From Neoarius graeffei (Eukaryota > Chordata > Actinopteri > Siluriformes > Ariidae), in contig NC_083571.1 of assembly GCF_027579695.1 (NCBI RefSeq), positions 44,957,890-45,021,889 on the forward strand: a stretch of DNA of 64,000 nucleotides. Direction: 5' to 3'. The position numbers and the translations under genes are program-made. Under the pieces are notes generated by a model. The model made no database searches, had not been told where the DNA came from, and saw nothing but the letters and a program-made list of their open reading frames with translations. Shown in pieces: positions 10,729-23,400 of this stretch. Every line of letters starts with the position of its first letter. The stretch's first letter is position 1.

Positions 10729-11242
10729 GCTTCCTCAGTTCTGTCTGACTAATGGGGAGTATCCAGTATTTATCCTCTCATGGATCATCATAGAATCTGA
10801 ATCAGAATTCTGATGGCTGCATTGTAGGTGGCTGATAAAAGATGTCTTAGACACCCACCTCTGTTCAGTGATGGTTGTTCCAGATTGACAAAAATGACTT
10901 CAAGAAAGTCCAGTTGCTCTCTTCTACCAACCACAGATTACCATGTACCTGGATGACTGAGATTCTTCACAGATATGTTTCTACGCACTTTGGGATGAGA
11001 TCCCTTCGACTGGTGCGGGAGTATGAGAGGACTTCCAGAAAACTGGCAGACATCTTAGCCAGAGAGGATCGTTCATTTTTGTCAACCTGGAACGACCATC
11101 ACTGAACAGAGGTGGGTGTCTAAGACATCTTTTATCAGCCACCTACAATGCAGCCATCAGCATTCGGATTCGGATTCTATGACGATCCATGAGAGGATGA
11201 ATACTTGATACTCCCTATTAGTCAGACAGAACTGAGGAAGCC
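10729..11242. repeat. Large inverted repeat (161-bp arms), unit 1
   Basis: The left arm (10729-10889) is matched in reverse by the right arm (11081-11242), with a spacer of about 190 bp. A piece of the spacer (agtccagttgctctcttcta) recurs directly at about 11283-11316. It starts exactly where the 5' LTR of the Gmr1-like element is cut off. The family was not recognised. Confidence 0.8.
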
Positions 11243-11471
11243 TTTCGGATGAGAGGTGAAACGTTTTCAAGAATCTTCAAGCAAGTCCAGTTGCTCTCTT
11301 CTACCAACCACAGATTTGCAAGTGCACAAAATCAACCTGAATAGAATAATAACATTAATAATATATGAACCAACAAATTGTGTAGTATAGTGTATTTCAC
11401 GTCAATAAATTGCTGCATTGTCTTGTGATACTGATACCAATAATGAAATATGCATCGCAGTTACGAATACA

Positions 11472-12022
11472 TACACTCACTGGCCACTTTATTAGGTACA
11501 CACAAACACCTGCTATTTTATGCAGTTCTCAAATCAGCCAATCCCTTGACAGCAGCACAATGCATAAACTCATGCAGATACAAATCAAGAGCTTCAGTTA
11601 ATGTTCACTTCAAACATGTGAATGGGAAAACTTGTGATCTCTGTGACTTTCACTGTGGCATGGCTGTTGGTGCCAGATGGACTGGTCTGAGTGTTTCAGA
11701 AACTGCTGATCTCCTGGCGTTTTCACACACAACAGTCTGTAGAGTTTACACAGAATGGTGCGAAAAACTAAAATCATTGAATGAGTGGCAGTTCTGTGGG
11801 TGGAAATGTCTTGTTTATAAGACAGCTCAGAGGAAAATGGCCAGATTGGTTTGAGCTGCAAGGAAGGATAGAGCAACTCATAGCAACTCATTACAACCGT
11901 GGTGAGCAGAAAAGCATCTCAGCATGCAACAGCAGAAGACCACATTGGGTTCTACTCCTGCAGTCAAGAACAGGAATCTTAGAATCAAGAACAAGTTCCT
12001 ATTAAAGTGGCCACTGAATGTA
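11472..12022 (+). mobile_element. Decayed TIR transposon with helix-turn-helix remnant, unit 1
   Basis: The ends are inverted: TACACTCACTGGCCACTTTA at the left and taaagtggccactgaatgta at the right. TA is outermost. Inside, a broken plus-strand frame keeps GLSVSETADLLAFSHTTVC, a helix-turn-helix like that of Tc1-type transposases. The catalytic domain is missing. Confidence 0.8.
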
Positions 12023-12517
12023 TTTATTCCTTTCTTTGACACCGCATGCCATGTGACAAAAACAACACCATGACATTCTAGTGCAGATTGGGGGGAGGGG
12101 GGCTAATCCAGGAAAATGGGAAAGGCGGGGCATCAACCCAGTAAGGCCGGGGTTCTGGGAGCCGCCAGAGGCCCCTGGAAGCTCTGCAGTTTTTAAATGC
12201 CCAAAGATGCAGTTTGAGCCATCAGAGACATGTTGTAAATGAAATCTCTTAAAGCAAATTACCATGTCAAAAATACATTTTAAAAGTAGGAACTTTCAAA
12301 ACCATTTTATTAGTCACTGAAAATGATATTGTCAGAGTTGCAGGTATATGCGTAGAACATAATTACAACTGATATATGGTAATATTTATGAAAGTTGCAT
12401 TGTCATATAATGCATTACTACATGAGACACTACAGTGTCACTGACCACAAAACACCTTATATCAATAAATTATTACTATTTTAGCAACTGCAATCTGAGC
12501 TCCTGCTCAGGACATTC
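12023..12517. other. Non-coding stretch, nothing recognised
   Basis: No gene, RNA or clear repeat was seen. It has a G-rich piece at 12090-12130. Confidence 0.4.
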
Positions 12518-12852
12518 AGGCCCTGTCCACACGGCAACGGATTCAGGTGAATCTGATAAAATTGTTTATAGTTTCGGCCTGGTGTCCACATGGCACCGGC
12601 GTTTTGGGTGCCCCAAAACAAAATCTTTTGAGAACGGGTTCCAGAGTGAAAAAATCTGGCAACGGAGCCGTTGCGAAGTCGTCTGGATGAGTAGAACGGA
12701 TTTGTTTAGGATGACGTCACAACCACATGTGCTTCACGCCGGGTAGAAGTGTAACGAACTCGATGCGAGTTGTCAACAAATCCTATAACTTGGTTCATGA
12801 AACGCGCTTACAAAATATTTTCACTGTGAATATTTATTGTGTAATGGTGCAA

Positions 12853-12897
<45 letters not shown>

Positions 12898-13461
12898 GTG
12901 AGAGAATAGCCCTTAGGGCAGAGTCAATCCCGCCAGCAAAAATAGGGAAAAAAAAGGAGCGATCTCACCTCTTCAGATGTTGGTTTAAGTCCGACAATAC
13001 ATTCCTCAAAAAGGGCGTAGAAGAACAAAGTAATCCATCAATGTGTAGCATTCAATTTATTCTGGACCATTAAAGAATTCTGGAGGATATCAGAATGTTG
13101 GCGTACCAGCTTCCATCTACCCCCATTCATTCCTCTTTCTGCGTCTCCATTCAAAAAACAAGCACGTGATTTAAAGGGACTATATCCATAGGATAGGAAG
13201 TGAGAAAGTGTGTGCGTGTGACAGTGACAGGGATAGTCACTGTGCGCATGCGCAGTTATGGGCATGCGTCTACTTCTATTGTTCTGGTGTCTCCGATGGG
13301 ACCGTCTTACAGCGCACATAGAGGTGTGGCATGTGTATTGCATCGTTTTCGGCAAGCGTTGCATTGCCATATGAACCTGATATTTTACTGATCCATTGCC
13401 CATGTGGACGCGATATTTAAAAAAAAAAAATCTCGTTGCCGTTGTCGTGTGGATGTAGCCT
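12518..13461. mobile_element. Non-autonomous TIR element, unit 1
   Basis: The left end reads ccctgtccacacggcaacgg. The right end in reverse reads ggctacatccacacgacaac. These imperfect inverted ends, typical of short fish DNA transposons, enclose a GA microsatellite (12855-12900) and no coding region. Confidence 0.55.
12855..12900. repeat. (GA)n microsatellite, unit 1
   Basis: A GA dinucleotide run, longer here than in unit 2. Confidence 0.9.
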
Positions 13462-14609
13462 CAGTGTGCATATAAGACAGTGAATATTCCCAGGTAAACT
13501 GAGGGAATGTAAGTGGCCACTTAAGACAGAGCTTAATACCGAGATACCTATAAACAAAGACTGCAAAATTTGCATGTCTATAATACAAACTCAGTAACTG
13601 CAGTCTGAGCTCCTGAGTCTAATAGACTGAGATAACTATACAATGACTGTGTGAGTTGCATGTGAACAAGTCCTATAATAAGTCTTAGTTCCCAAGACTC
13701 AGGGGGTTTCAAGCAGATTTTCTTCAGAGCCATTGCAAAAATCAACATCTCTTACAGACCTATACAATCACTGTACAGGCTCACCCCAAACGGCACGTGT
13801 CCCATGTACATACACAGGGTATAGTGAGTACAGGGATACCCTATTAATGAATACAAGCTGTAGCCGGACAGCATACACGTGTGTGTACGCAGTAAGCCTG
13901 CTGCACCATTTTATCATTTTGGCTTGTGAACCTGCATGTTAACGATACCATAAACATAAAAAGGATGGTGCACACCCTTTACATGTAATCTACAGTGCAG
14001 TCCGGGAATACAGTATGTTATTATGTCGATGCATGAAGTTCCCGCACCCTGTTAAAATCCAACAGGACTTGCCCAGCTTGCTTTTCACTGCATTCATGTC
14101 ACGACTGAAAAAAATAAACTATGTGACCTACTATTAAATATAACTTTATAGCAAACTCTTCAGCTCAATCCCACATAACAGTTTGTTTATTTTTTAACTT
14201 TATTAATTAAATAAAAAACTGCGGGCATGTCTCGGTATCTGCAATACTAAACCAATTTTTGGGGGTTTTTTTTGGCTGTGGGGGCATGTGCCGGATACCC
14301 CCCCCCCCCCAAAATCCTTGTCAGGGGTGCAACCGGTGCTGCCCCCATCCAAAAAAAGGTATCGCTCAGTGTTTCATGTCTGATTCTACTGAGGCATTTG
14401 TTTATATTGCTCCTCTGTTGACTGACTGCCCCTTTGCATTTTGCCTTTAGTCTCTGCATTTATGAGCCTGTTTTTGTTTTGCATGACAACTGCTTGTCTT
14501 TTGATTGCAATTCTGCCTTTGGGCTTTGGATTTGTTTACCAGCCTCTTTTCATTAAAATTTCTCTTTGCAAATTCATCCGACTGTCACCTGCATTTGATA
14601 GTTTGTAAG
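13462..14609. other. Non-coding stretch, nothing recognised
   Basis: No gene was found. It includes a poly-C run near 14300 that varies slightly between the units. Confidence 0.4.
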
Positions 14610-14623
14610 TAATCACACGTTAT

Positions 14624-14985
14624 CTCATCTCATTATCTCTAGCTGCTTTATCCTGTTCTACAGGGTCGCAGGCAAGCTGGAGCCTATCCCAGCTGACTAC
14701 GGGCGAAAGGCAGGGTACACCCTGGACAAGTCGCCAGGTCATCACAGGGCTGACATATAGACACAGACAACCATTCACACCTACAGTCAATTTAGAGTCA
14801 CCAGTTAACCTAACCTGCATGTCTTTGGACTGTGGGGGAAACCGGAGCACCCGGAGGAAACCCACGCGGACACGGGGAGAACATGCAAACTCCACACAGA
14901 AAGGCCCTCGCTGGCCACGGGGCTCGAACCCGGACCTTCTTGCTGTGAGGCGACAGCGCTAACCACTAGAACCACCATGCCGCCC
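14624..14985 (-). mobile_element. DANA-like tRNA-derived SINE, unit 1
   Basis: On the minus strand it starts GGCGGCATGGTGGTTCTAGT and has an A box (GTGGTTAGCGC), a B box (GGTTCGAGCCC) and a body with the conserved phrase gtgtggagtttgcatgttct, as in zebrafish DANA. A 14-bp target-site duplication (taatcacacgttat) flanks it at 14610-14623 and 14986-14999. Confidence 0.9.
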
Positions 14986-15349
14986 TAATCACACGTTATT
15001 TTTTAAGCAAATTAAAAATAAGTGCTGGATAAAACCCCATTTGTCTTATGTAAATAAACATACAAATTTCATTGTCTGATGGTCAAGTGTTTATGAGATA
15101 TGTTGCCTTGCACGTATGGTTGGGTTTCCTGTGGTGGTGCACATTCATTGTTCATGTACGTGTCAAAAATCAGGTCGATACATTACCATATTCTCTCAAG
15201 TGTGGACCTCTGCTATAAATTGTGGGACCTTGTGGACCCTGGTGTGTGTTTGAATGTCCAATCAATTCAAACTGCAACAGGTAGATTCCAATTGGGTTCT
15301 AGACACATCTCAAGGATAATAAGAAGACAGAGTCATCTATATCCCCCGC

Positions 15350-15995
15350 CCTATATACCAACTATATACCAAGTTTCAAGATATAATTTGTCACATTTTT
15401 CAAGTTCTGCTGCAGGAAACCAACCCTACCTCTTTACACTGACCTCACTAGCCCATGGCATAAACCCAGCGGACCTTTGGTCCAGGTGAGCTAAAAATTA
15501 AAATTTCTAACATTTCTTAGTATGAAAAGGCACATATACATTACTTAATCAACACATATACCAACTTTCAAGACCATACCACTAATAGTTTTCAAGTTCT
15601 GCTCCGGAAGCAAAGCCTACCCCAAGACTAACCTGAAAGACTAAGTCTGAAATTGTTTCCAAGGAAACATGAAAAATTAAAATTTCTCAAATTTCTTGGT
15701 ACGAAAAGGCACATCTACATCACCTTGTTAACATGTATACCAAGTTTCAAATCCGTATCATGAATAGTTTTGGATGTATGCTCCAGAAACAAACATTGCT
15801 CTTAGAAACTAAGTCAAAATCTAATTTTTATGTAAAAATTTGAAAAATACTTTTTTTCAAAAATCCAAAATAGCAAAAGGCGCCAGTTCACATGTTGCTT
15901 GATATGTATGCAAAGTTTCATGAAGATATCTTCAGTAGTTTTAAAGATATGGCCCAGAAACAAAAACGTGACTGGACGGACAGACACTGTTTCTA
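15350..15995. repeat. Four degenerate modules of about 180 bp, unit 1
   Basis: The phrase taccaagtttcaaga...agttttcaagttctgctcc recurs with decay at about 15365, 15556, 15735 and 15905. The spacing is about 190, 180 and 170 bases. The last module leads into gactggacggacagacac. Confidence 0.65.
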
Positions 15996-16181
15996 TATCT
16001 CCTGCGAAACTTTGTTTGGGCAGGGGATAATTAAAGCAACCAGGATGCACTCGAACACCATTTGGAATGCCACCGCAAAGGGTCTAATACTTTTGTGAGA
16101 TTTCATTTGTTGACTTTTTTAATTAAACTTATTGTGACACATGTCGTCTTTTTTGCTTGCTTCTTTGCTTGCAGAATTACC

Positions 16182-16206
16182 GGGGGGGGGGGGGGGGGGG
16201 GGGGGG
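16182..16206. repeat. Poly-G run, unit 1
   Basis: About 25 consecutive G. The matching place in unit 2 is a shorter run interrupted by CGGGA. Such runs are hard to sequence, so length here is unsure. Confidence 0.9.
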
Positions 16207-16477
16207 TTTGTTTGGTTTGTTTGTTTGTTTGTTTTTGTTTTGTTTTTTTTTGCTAATTTCCCTGTTGCTGTCACAGTCTGTTTCACGATTAAACTGATGG
16301 GCATATATAAACCCCTTTTCCAGAAAAGTTGGGATATTTTCCAAAATGCAATAAAACAAAAAATGTGAGTTCTTAATTCATGTGAAACTGTATTTAATTA
16401 ACAGAAGTACAAAGACAAGATTTTCAATATTTTTACTTATCAAAGTAACTGGAATTCATAAATAGAAATGAAGTTAG

Positions 16478-16729
16478 AATTTGATGTTAAAAGTTAATGT
16501 TTTGGAATGGCCAAGTCAAAGTCCTGACCTTAATCCAATCGAAATGTTGTGGAAGGACCTGAAGCGAGCAGTTCATGTGAGGAAACCCACCAACATCCCA
16601 GAGTTGAAGCTGTTCTGTATGGAGGAATGGGCTAAAATTCCTCCAAGCCAGTGTGCAGGACTGATAAACAGTTACCACAAACGTTTAGTTGCAGTTATTG
16701 CTGCACAAGGGGGTCACACCAGATACTGA
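16478..16729 (+). pseudogene. C-terminal fragment of a second Tc1-type transposase, unit 1
   Basis: The frame encodes VLEWPSQSPDLNPIEMLWKD, holding the final catalytic Glu, then the C-terminal helices to a natural stop (GGHTRY). The first two Asp and the DNA-binding domain are absent. It belongs to a different Tc1 family from the element at 3859-5467. Confidence 0.85.
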
Positions 16730-16924
16730 AAGCAAAGCTTCACATACTTTTGCCACTCACAGATATGTAATATTGGATCATTTTCCTCAATAAATAAATG
16801 ACCAAGTATAATATTTTTGTCTCATAACTATATTATATATAATATTATATATCTATAATATTTTTGTCTATAACTGGGTTCTCTTTATCTACTTTTAGGA
16901 CTTGTGTGAAAATCTGATGATGTT

Positions 16925-17885
16925 TTCAGATTTCAGATTTATTTTATTTCACACACACCATTATTTAACTTTCAGTTGCATGTAATGAAAAAAAATTTAA
17001 CAGCATAGACAAAGGGTCCCCAAGTGAAGCTAAGAATAAGCTTATAAGCTGGGGCCCATGGTACAATAATTAATAGGTATTACAGCAAAGAAAAATAGTC
17101 AGGCATACAATATGCAAAACAGTTATGACAACCTGCATTTACAGTACTCATCACCATACGACATATCTAGGTCCATAAGACATTTGGCACAATTATGAAA
17201 TACAAAACCATCCACATACACCCACAACCACACCCACACACACCCACAACATACACACACAGGCACACAGATACACATTCACATGCACACACACAGACAC
17301 TCAACCCAGCTAACCATGGAAGAGGAAATTTTAGCTATAGGTTTGTAATAGATGACTAAGAAGATGTTTTTTGAAGTTGGAGATAGATGGCATCACCTTC
17401 AAAGCTTCATCAATTTTGTTCCAAATCTGTGGCCCCCTACAAGCAACACTCATACTGGTGCGTACACACCTGCGATATTTGCCTAGAATGAGTGTTTTGT
17501 GTCGCGTGTGATGGGAATGCTGGGGGCTAGAGATGGGGATGAGACTGCATAATTTGAGGTTTCTTTTGTTAACAACTTGAAACATGAGACAAGCATTATG
17601 AAATTCGTTTAGTTCAGTTAGTCCTAATAACTTAAAGTGGCAGAAGAGAGGGAGAGATGGAGAGTTTAACTCAGACCAAGACAGGGCCCTAATGACTTTC
17701 TTTTGTAAGGATTGAAGTTTTTTGAGATGGCTAGAGAAGGTGTTGCCCCATATAACATTGCAGTAGTTAAGATGAGGTTCAAATAAAGTTTTATATAAAG
17801 TAAAAAGAGCCGACTGAGGAAGAAGTCCCATTTTTAGTTTAAAGTGTGTCCGTGTGTCGGTGTGAGAGGTCGGCTCACGGTGCAT
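16925..17885 (-). mobile_element. 3' end of a non-LTR retrotransposon (LINE), unit 1
   Basis: A minus-strand frame (17331-17885) encodes the C-terminal part of a LINE polyprotein, after the catalytic RT domain: LFTLYKTLFEPHLNYCNVIW, LQSLQKKVIRAL and SVACRGPQIWNKID. It ends at a stop and is followed by an AT-rich 3' region. The element is 5' truncated, as is normal for LINEs. Confidence 0.8.
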
Positions 17886-18387
17886 ATTTGGCAGTCGCTA
17901 CCGGTGGGCTGGGTGTTTGCATGCTTGTGTGTATGGTGTGTGTATGTGTGCGGTGTGTAAGTTGTGGGTCATTTGGGTTAGTGTTGAAGGGTAACAATTT
18001 TTGGTTTTGGCCACTTTGTGTTTTCGTTGCTTCACTGGTTTGTTTAAATTTATTTTCCTTTTTCTTTGTGTGACCATTGGCATGCAGTGTAACCACAGTC
18101 AGTGATTTGTGCATTTTTGTATTGTTTTCTTGTCTGCTGAACTGTTTGAAACATTAAGATCTGTCCATTCTGATTGTTGTTGCCCTCAAGGTGTGTAGCC
18201 CAAGGACTGAATGTGTGTGTGTTTTATTTATATTTTTTACTGAAAAAAAATAAATTGTTTATTTTAATACTCCAGTCTCTCTCTCTCCTTCATTGTTCCC
18301 TTCATTGGGATCCCCTGCTTGTGGGTTTGGTTAATATTCAGATTTAATAGTAAACTGTACTGGTTGGTACTCCCCCTGGGGGTTACA

Positions 18388-18826
18388 GTTGGGACAAAGT
18401 ACAAATTGTAAATAAAAATGGAATGCAATAATTTACAAATTTCAAACTGATATTGTATTCGGAATAGAACATAGACAACATATCAAATGTCGAAAGTGAG
18501 ACATTTTGAAATTTCATGCCAAATATTGGCTCATCTGAAATTTCATGACAGCAACACATCTCAAAAAAGTTGGGACAGGGGCAATAAGAGGCTGGAAAAG
18601 TTAAAGGTACAAAAAAGGAACAGCTGGAGGACCAAATTGCAACTCATTAGGTCAATTGGTAATAGGTCATTAACATGACTGGGTATAAAAAGAGCATCTT
18701 GGAGTGGCAGCAGCTCTCAGAAGTAAAGATGGGAAGAGGATCACCAATCCCCCTAATTCTGCGCCGACAAATAGTGGAGCAATATCAGAAAGGAGTTCGA
18801 CAGTGTAAAATTGCAAAGAGTTTGGC
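18388..18826 (+). mobile_element. 5' fragment of the Tc1-type element, unit 1
   Basis: It matches the first 430 bases of the element at 3859-5467: part of the left inverted repeat, the untranslated leader and the start of the transposase ([16 protein letters not shown]...KIAKSL). It stops abruptly inside the DNA-binding domain. A few changes show it is an older insertion. Confidence 0.9.
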
Positions 18827-19891
18827 TACTTTTAAATGTGCTCAAATGTTAAAAAAATAACAAATAAACAAGCTGATGAAATTAAGTAATGTTTTATGTG
18901 AGAAGTAACTTTTATTACTTATCTAAAACTATTAAAATTTGATTTTAGTTATAAAGCAACTATGTTGTTTTTCCAGAAAACATCATTTTCTAAGTTTGTG
19001 ATATTTACCAGTAGACAGAATTGGATTTGCTGCCTAGCCAATTATGTCAGAAAACTGCTCCTCTTGGCATTAGAAACAAGAGAAAAAAGAGGATAATCTA
19101 GTTAAATATGCTTTTTCCATGACTTCTAAGGAGACAAATACAATGCCTCATTTTATTGGAGTCCTTATTGATTTCAGCATATTGAAACATTTTTAATGGA
19201 GGTAGGACCCAGGATGCCAATCCTCAAGTTCCACACTGCAGTTTGGAGGCTTATCCATATTCCGAAGCACACTTATGGCTATAGAGTTAACTACATTGTG
19301 TAGCATAAGAATATCACTGCTGATGAGGAATTGGCTGATTCTTGAATTTTTCTACTTTGACGAACTTGCTTGGATGCGAAACTGAGCTGAATGGATGCTA
19401 AAATGAGCCCATTTGATTGACATATAGCATATAGTCATTGGTTGAATGAAAGAACAAGAGACGATTGTGATTAAGTATGTTGATGGTCTCAGTAAATGTA
19501 GAGTATTTATTTTCTTGGAAAATAATTAAATAAGAGTACAGGTATTCAATTTCAAAATCACTCAAGTAAAGAATAAATACTATAAAAATAATTCTCACAT
19601 ATCATTAAAAAAAATACAGTTACTCGACTATTGTCTACTCCTGGTCTTTGGCAAGTTACATTTCATTTCACCTTTGTGCACATGTAACTTTAATATCTAA
19701 CACAGCAGCACAAAGACAAGACTCAGGTACATCTTGAAATAGAAATTAAATATATACTGCACATAGATTACGTATAACTTCATTTCTCATTGGTGGCTCA
19801 CTGGATGGAGAAACTGCACAATTTCAATTAAAAGACAACTAAAAGCTATGAAAAGAAATTAATCAGATGCTAGTATGTCACTGACAGTTTG

Positions 19892-19892
<1 letters not shown>
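18827..19892. other. Intergenic sequence downstream of chs1, unit 1
   Basis: AT-rich sequence without a recognisable gene or repeat family. Confidence 0.4.
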
Positions 19893-19976
<84 letters not shown>

Positions 19977-19977
19977 T
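19893..19977. repeat. Palindromic (AAT)n-(ATT)n microsatellite, unit 1
   Basis: Ten or so AAT units turn directly into about eighteen ATT units, so the run can fold on itself. It lies 350 bases beyond the last clear chs1 exon and is longer than in unit 2. Confidence 0.92.
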
Positions 19978-20322
19978 TACAAATAACTGTAAACAATGTT
20001 AAACAAATAGGCCTAACAGCACAGTGGTAACAACTCTTTCAGTCCTAATAAGCAGGTATTGTATCGTCTAAGGATTGAGTTTCACCAGGTTTGTGTATCG
20101 TTGCAAAGTTTCCCATCACAGGTCAGCTTTTAGATCATCCACTTGTAGGCTTTTAATCAATTCCGATTTTTCTCCTAAAGAAAATTCTGAGGAGAAAATG
20201 AACCTTGAAGTTATTAAATGTGTCTGTCATCATGGTTAACACACTAATTAATTCCAAGGCATTAGTAATACTGGCAATAACAATGAAGAAGAAACATAAA
20301 GCAAAACAAAAAAAACCCTCAC

Positions 20323-20425
20323 ATTTTCTTCAGTGATTTCAGCAATCACAGTGCTATTCCTCGCCTTCCTGTTAACCACAGCCTCGGTCCCAGTGTAAGC
20401 AATGAAGTGAATTAAAGTCTGGACT
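20323..20425 (-). CDS. chs1: chs1 unit 1, visible exon 18: C-terminal region
   Basis: This exon is 103 bp with acceptor ctttag. It encodes RVQTLIHFIAYTGTEAVV and ends ITEEN at a gtgagg donor. If the next acceptor is the ctcctcag at 20187-20194, the protein ends three codons later at a TAG at 20175-20177. Read-through into the intron instead would add about 27 residues. The exact C-terminus is therefore open. Confidence 0.7.
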
Positions 20426-23400
20426 CTAAAGGAAAAAAACAAAAACACCCACATACATATATAAGTCAAATAGTAATAATTCAGTGCGGTTTTAAATGTC
20501 ATACAACACAAGATCCATATTTTATGTACCTGTGCCACAGCATAGCGAGAAACTGGACAACAAGGAGGCTGGCAAAACTGAGGAGGAACATCAGTCCAAT
20601 AGGATCAATAAAAATTTTCTCATTAGGGTCAACAGTTCCATTGGGATACATCTTTGGGATGGGGATGTTCACTGGGCTGCCAATGACTTGCAGGAAGAAA
20701 GTAGCCACAATCCACAGGAGATTGCAGATGAAAAACACGAAAGCTGCCTAAAAATGTAAAGAAGATAATCAGACCACCTCACGATGTTATGTCATTACTC
20801 AAATGTTCCTAAGTAGAGTGATCTCTGCTAAACATTTGCTAACAGTTAGTTATACAATATACCATATACCTTTTAAGAGTGACATTGACAATGCAACTTC
20901 AGCGACTTATCATTTATTTTTTGTTAATTTGAATTCATTTCATTGTGAAATGTCTGAGAACGATGTGAAAAATAAACAAAAACTGCATTATGATGCCCAT
21001 GCCATAAAGATGAGCTTAAGGAATGATCATAATCACAATAGAATATACAAATACGAACATGTCCCCCCTACTAACAAACCTTGTCGCGTAGGTCTTTCAG
21101 GTCTTCTTTGATTGCTTCCTCCTTTTTTTTATCACTCACTAATGGTTTTAGGTATTTCTCAATAAGGTCCTTCCAGAAATATTCTTCTTCCTAATGCAAC
21201 AGAAAAGTTCATTATGTTACAAGCTGCATACTTGATTTTGATTGTTCTGTGAGCAGTTACTACTTTCCAGTCTTTACACAATGAACGGCCAAAATAAGAA
21301 ACAGTCTTGAGTAGATCAGGGATTCAGGTGACATGAATGTGTGGCCTCACAAATGCAAATTCCTAAAAATGCACACGTACCAAGTTATATTATATGGACG
21401 CAAGTGTTTTATTGGGAAACACACCACTCATACAAGCTACATCCAGGACATGGAGAACCAAAACCATGACATAAATCTCTATATGTCTTTTGTGAGGATA
21501 TCGATGAACTGTTTTGATTAATTTGGGGAATTTTTGTTTGTGAATGTGTCTATGTAATAAAAAGAACATCACATGCTGGCTTGAAGATATAAAGTTTATC
21601 TTCTCATGTTGAAAAACTCACATTTTGCATACAGAATATATTGTGGATCTGAGTGGCATATTTTCCAATATTCAGTTCAGTTCAGTGCCTTGCTCAAGGG
21701 CACGTGAGCCATTCGGGGAATCAAACTGGCAGCCTTTTGGTCCCAAAGCTGCTTTTCTAACTATTAGGCCATGGCTTCCGATGGCTTCCCATGCTCATTA
21801 ATGAATGTTCATTGGGGAAAAAAGTTATACTCACCGCATTAAGTTTCTCCTGGTTAAGGGGAAGTTCACCAGAGCTTTCTGTCAACTGTTCAATGAAAAC
21901 TATCAAAGAAATCTTTATTAATCATCTGTGGTACTGTGGGATATACTGTATATAAATATATACTGTAGTAAGAGTAGAAAAAAATCTATACTCACAGGTC
22001 TCATTTAAAGGTAATTGTCTAGGGGGGAAAAAACAAGATTGCTTTAATTCAGTGAACGTCATGTCCTTCAGGTGGGTTAAATAATAAAGGATACCTACAA
22101 TAGTTTAATAGCTAAATTAGTTTAAACAATCATCAAAATGTTAATATATTAGTTTATATATCTTACACTTCTTTAGGTTGGGTGGGCACTTTGTTTACAA
22201 CATTCAAAGGTATGGCTTGAGGCGCATTCTCTGGCACTGTACACATCACTTTTTCTTCTTTGTTCACTTGAATCTCCAGATTGTAGCCACATATTTTGAA
22301 CAGCTTCTGGCACTTGACATTCTTTTGGAGGTTCTGCTCAGGTCCACCGGACTGGTTGGCAGATTCGCGTGTGCCCCATGACACGTTGTTCATGTTGACT
22401 ATGGAGTAAATAGACAGCAGCAGGTAGCCACTGGGGATGCAGATGAAGTAAAGGAAGCCATAGATGATAAGATGGAACTCGTGAGGGTGAAGAAGAGCCG
22501 TGCCGACGTACATGATGATTAAGCCAATGAAGAACAAGCCGCTCGGAGTAAAAAATGTTTCCTCCATTACCATGTCCGCTGAAAACCCATACAGATAAGG
22601 ACTTAATTTTTTTTTTATCACAATTTAGTGTTCTCTATTATTTCAGTACAACATTTATTGGATGTGGAGAAATGCTAAAATATTTTATCAAACAAGCTCA
22701 GCCATCTTTGTTATCAAATTAGCCTAACATAGTTATTTCAAAGGAGAGAGGCAACAAGAAATAAGCAGTATAAGAGCACAATAAAATGAAATACTAAAGA
22801 TGGAGATAAGTTAAAGGACAGACCAAACATGTTAATACATAGTAATGTGTATTATTAAAGGTACCAGTTAAAGGTGCCAAGGGATTCTTAGACAGAATGT
22901 TAGTAAAAGTGCAAATTTTATAAAAGAAAACTTCACTTACCTATAATGGTAAAGATGGTTGCTGTCATCAGAAAAGCATAGATTATGCTCATGATGGCAG
23001 CAATGGTGATTTGTAAGTTTGATTTTTCTTGCCCAAGATAATAGCAGAGAAACAGGTAGATTACAGGAGGAATAACTGCTATCGCAAGTGCAGCGTTAGC
23101 ATCTATTTTGAGGACGGTTTTAAGGCTTCCTGTTGAAAAGACAGGTGATTTTTACACAAGAAATAGCTGCAAACTACATGTGAATTATTCTTTAAAAAAA
23201 AAAGACAAAGACACATACATACATATACACAATGCACTACGGATAATCATCTTCTTTGCTATATTGTTCTATTATTAGCAGAAAACTACCCAAGGACTTA
23301 GGCCACTATTTCACCTATGGTTCACAGTTTCATCCAATATACTTATAGCTTTCATCAAGCAAAAACAGTGAGATTTAAAAATCAATTAATGGGCAAACTG

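Noticed and set aside
15350-15995. CRISPR-like array because of regular spacing
   Set aside because: The modules are decayed, lack short identical repeats with unique spacers, and the genome is eukaryotic.
16300-16360. Second transposon end (ccttttccagaaaagttggg)
   Set aside because: It looks like the tip of a TIR element, but no matching inverted end was found nearby.
16119-16368. Gly-rich and Pro-rich frames around a G run
   Set aside because: Low-complexity translation of a poly-G and GTTT repeat.
20166-20186. Alternative last chs1 exon reading SLGEKSELIKSLQVDDLKA
   Set aside because: It is an attractive frame, but it needs exon 18 to end in phase 1, and the only donor seen there gives phase 0.
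20496-20759. Plus-strand frame of 87 residues
   Set aside because: It is antisense to chs1 exon 17, whose membrane helices and splice sites are clear.
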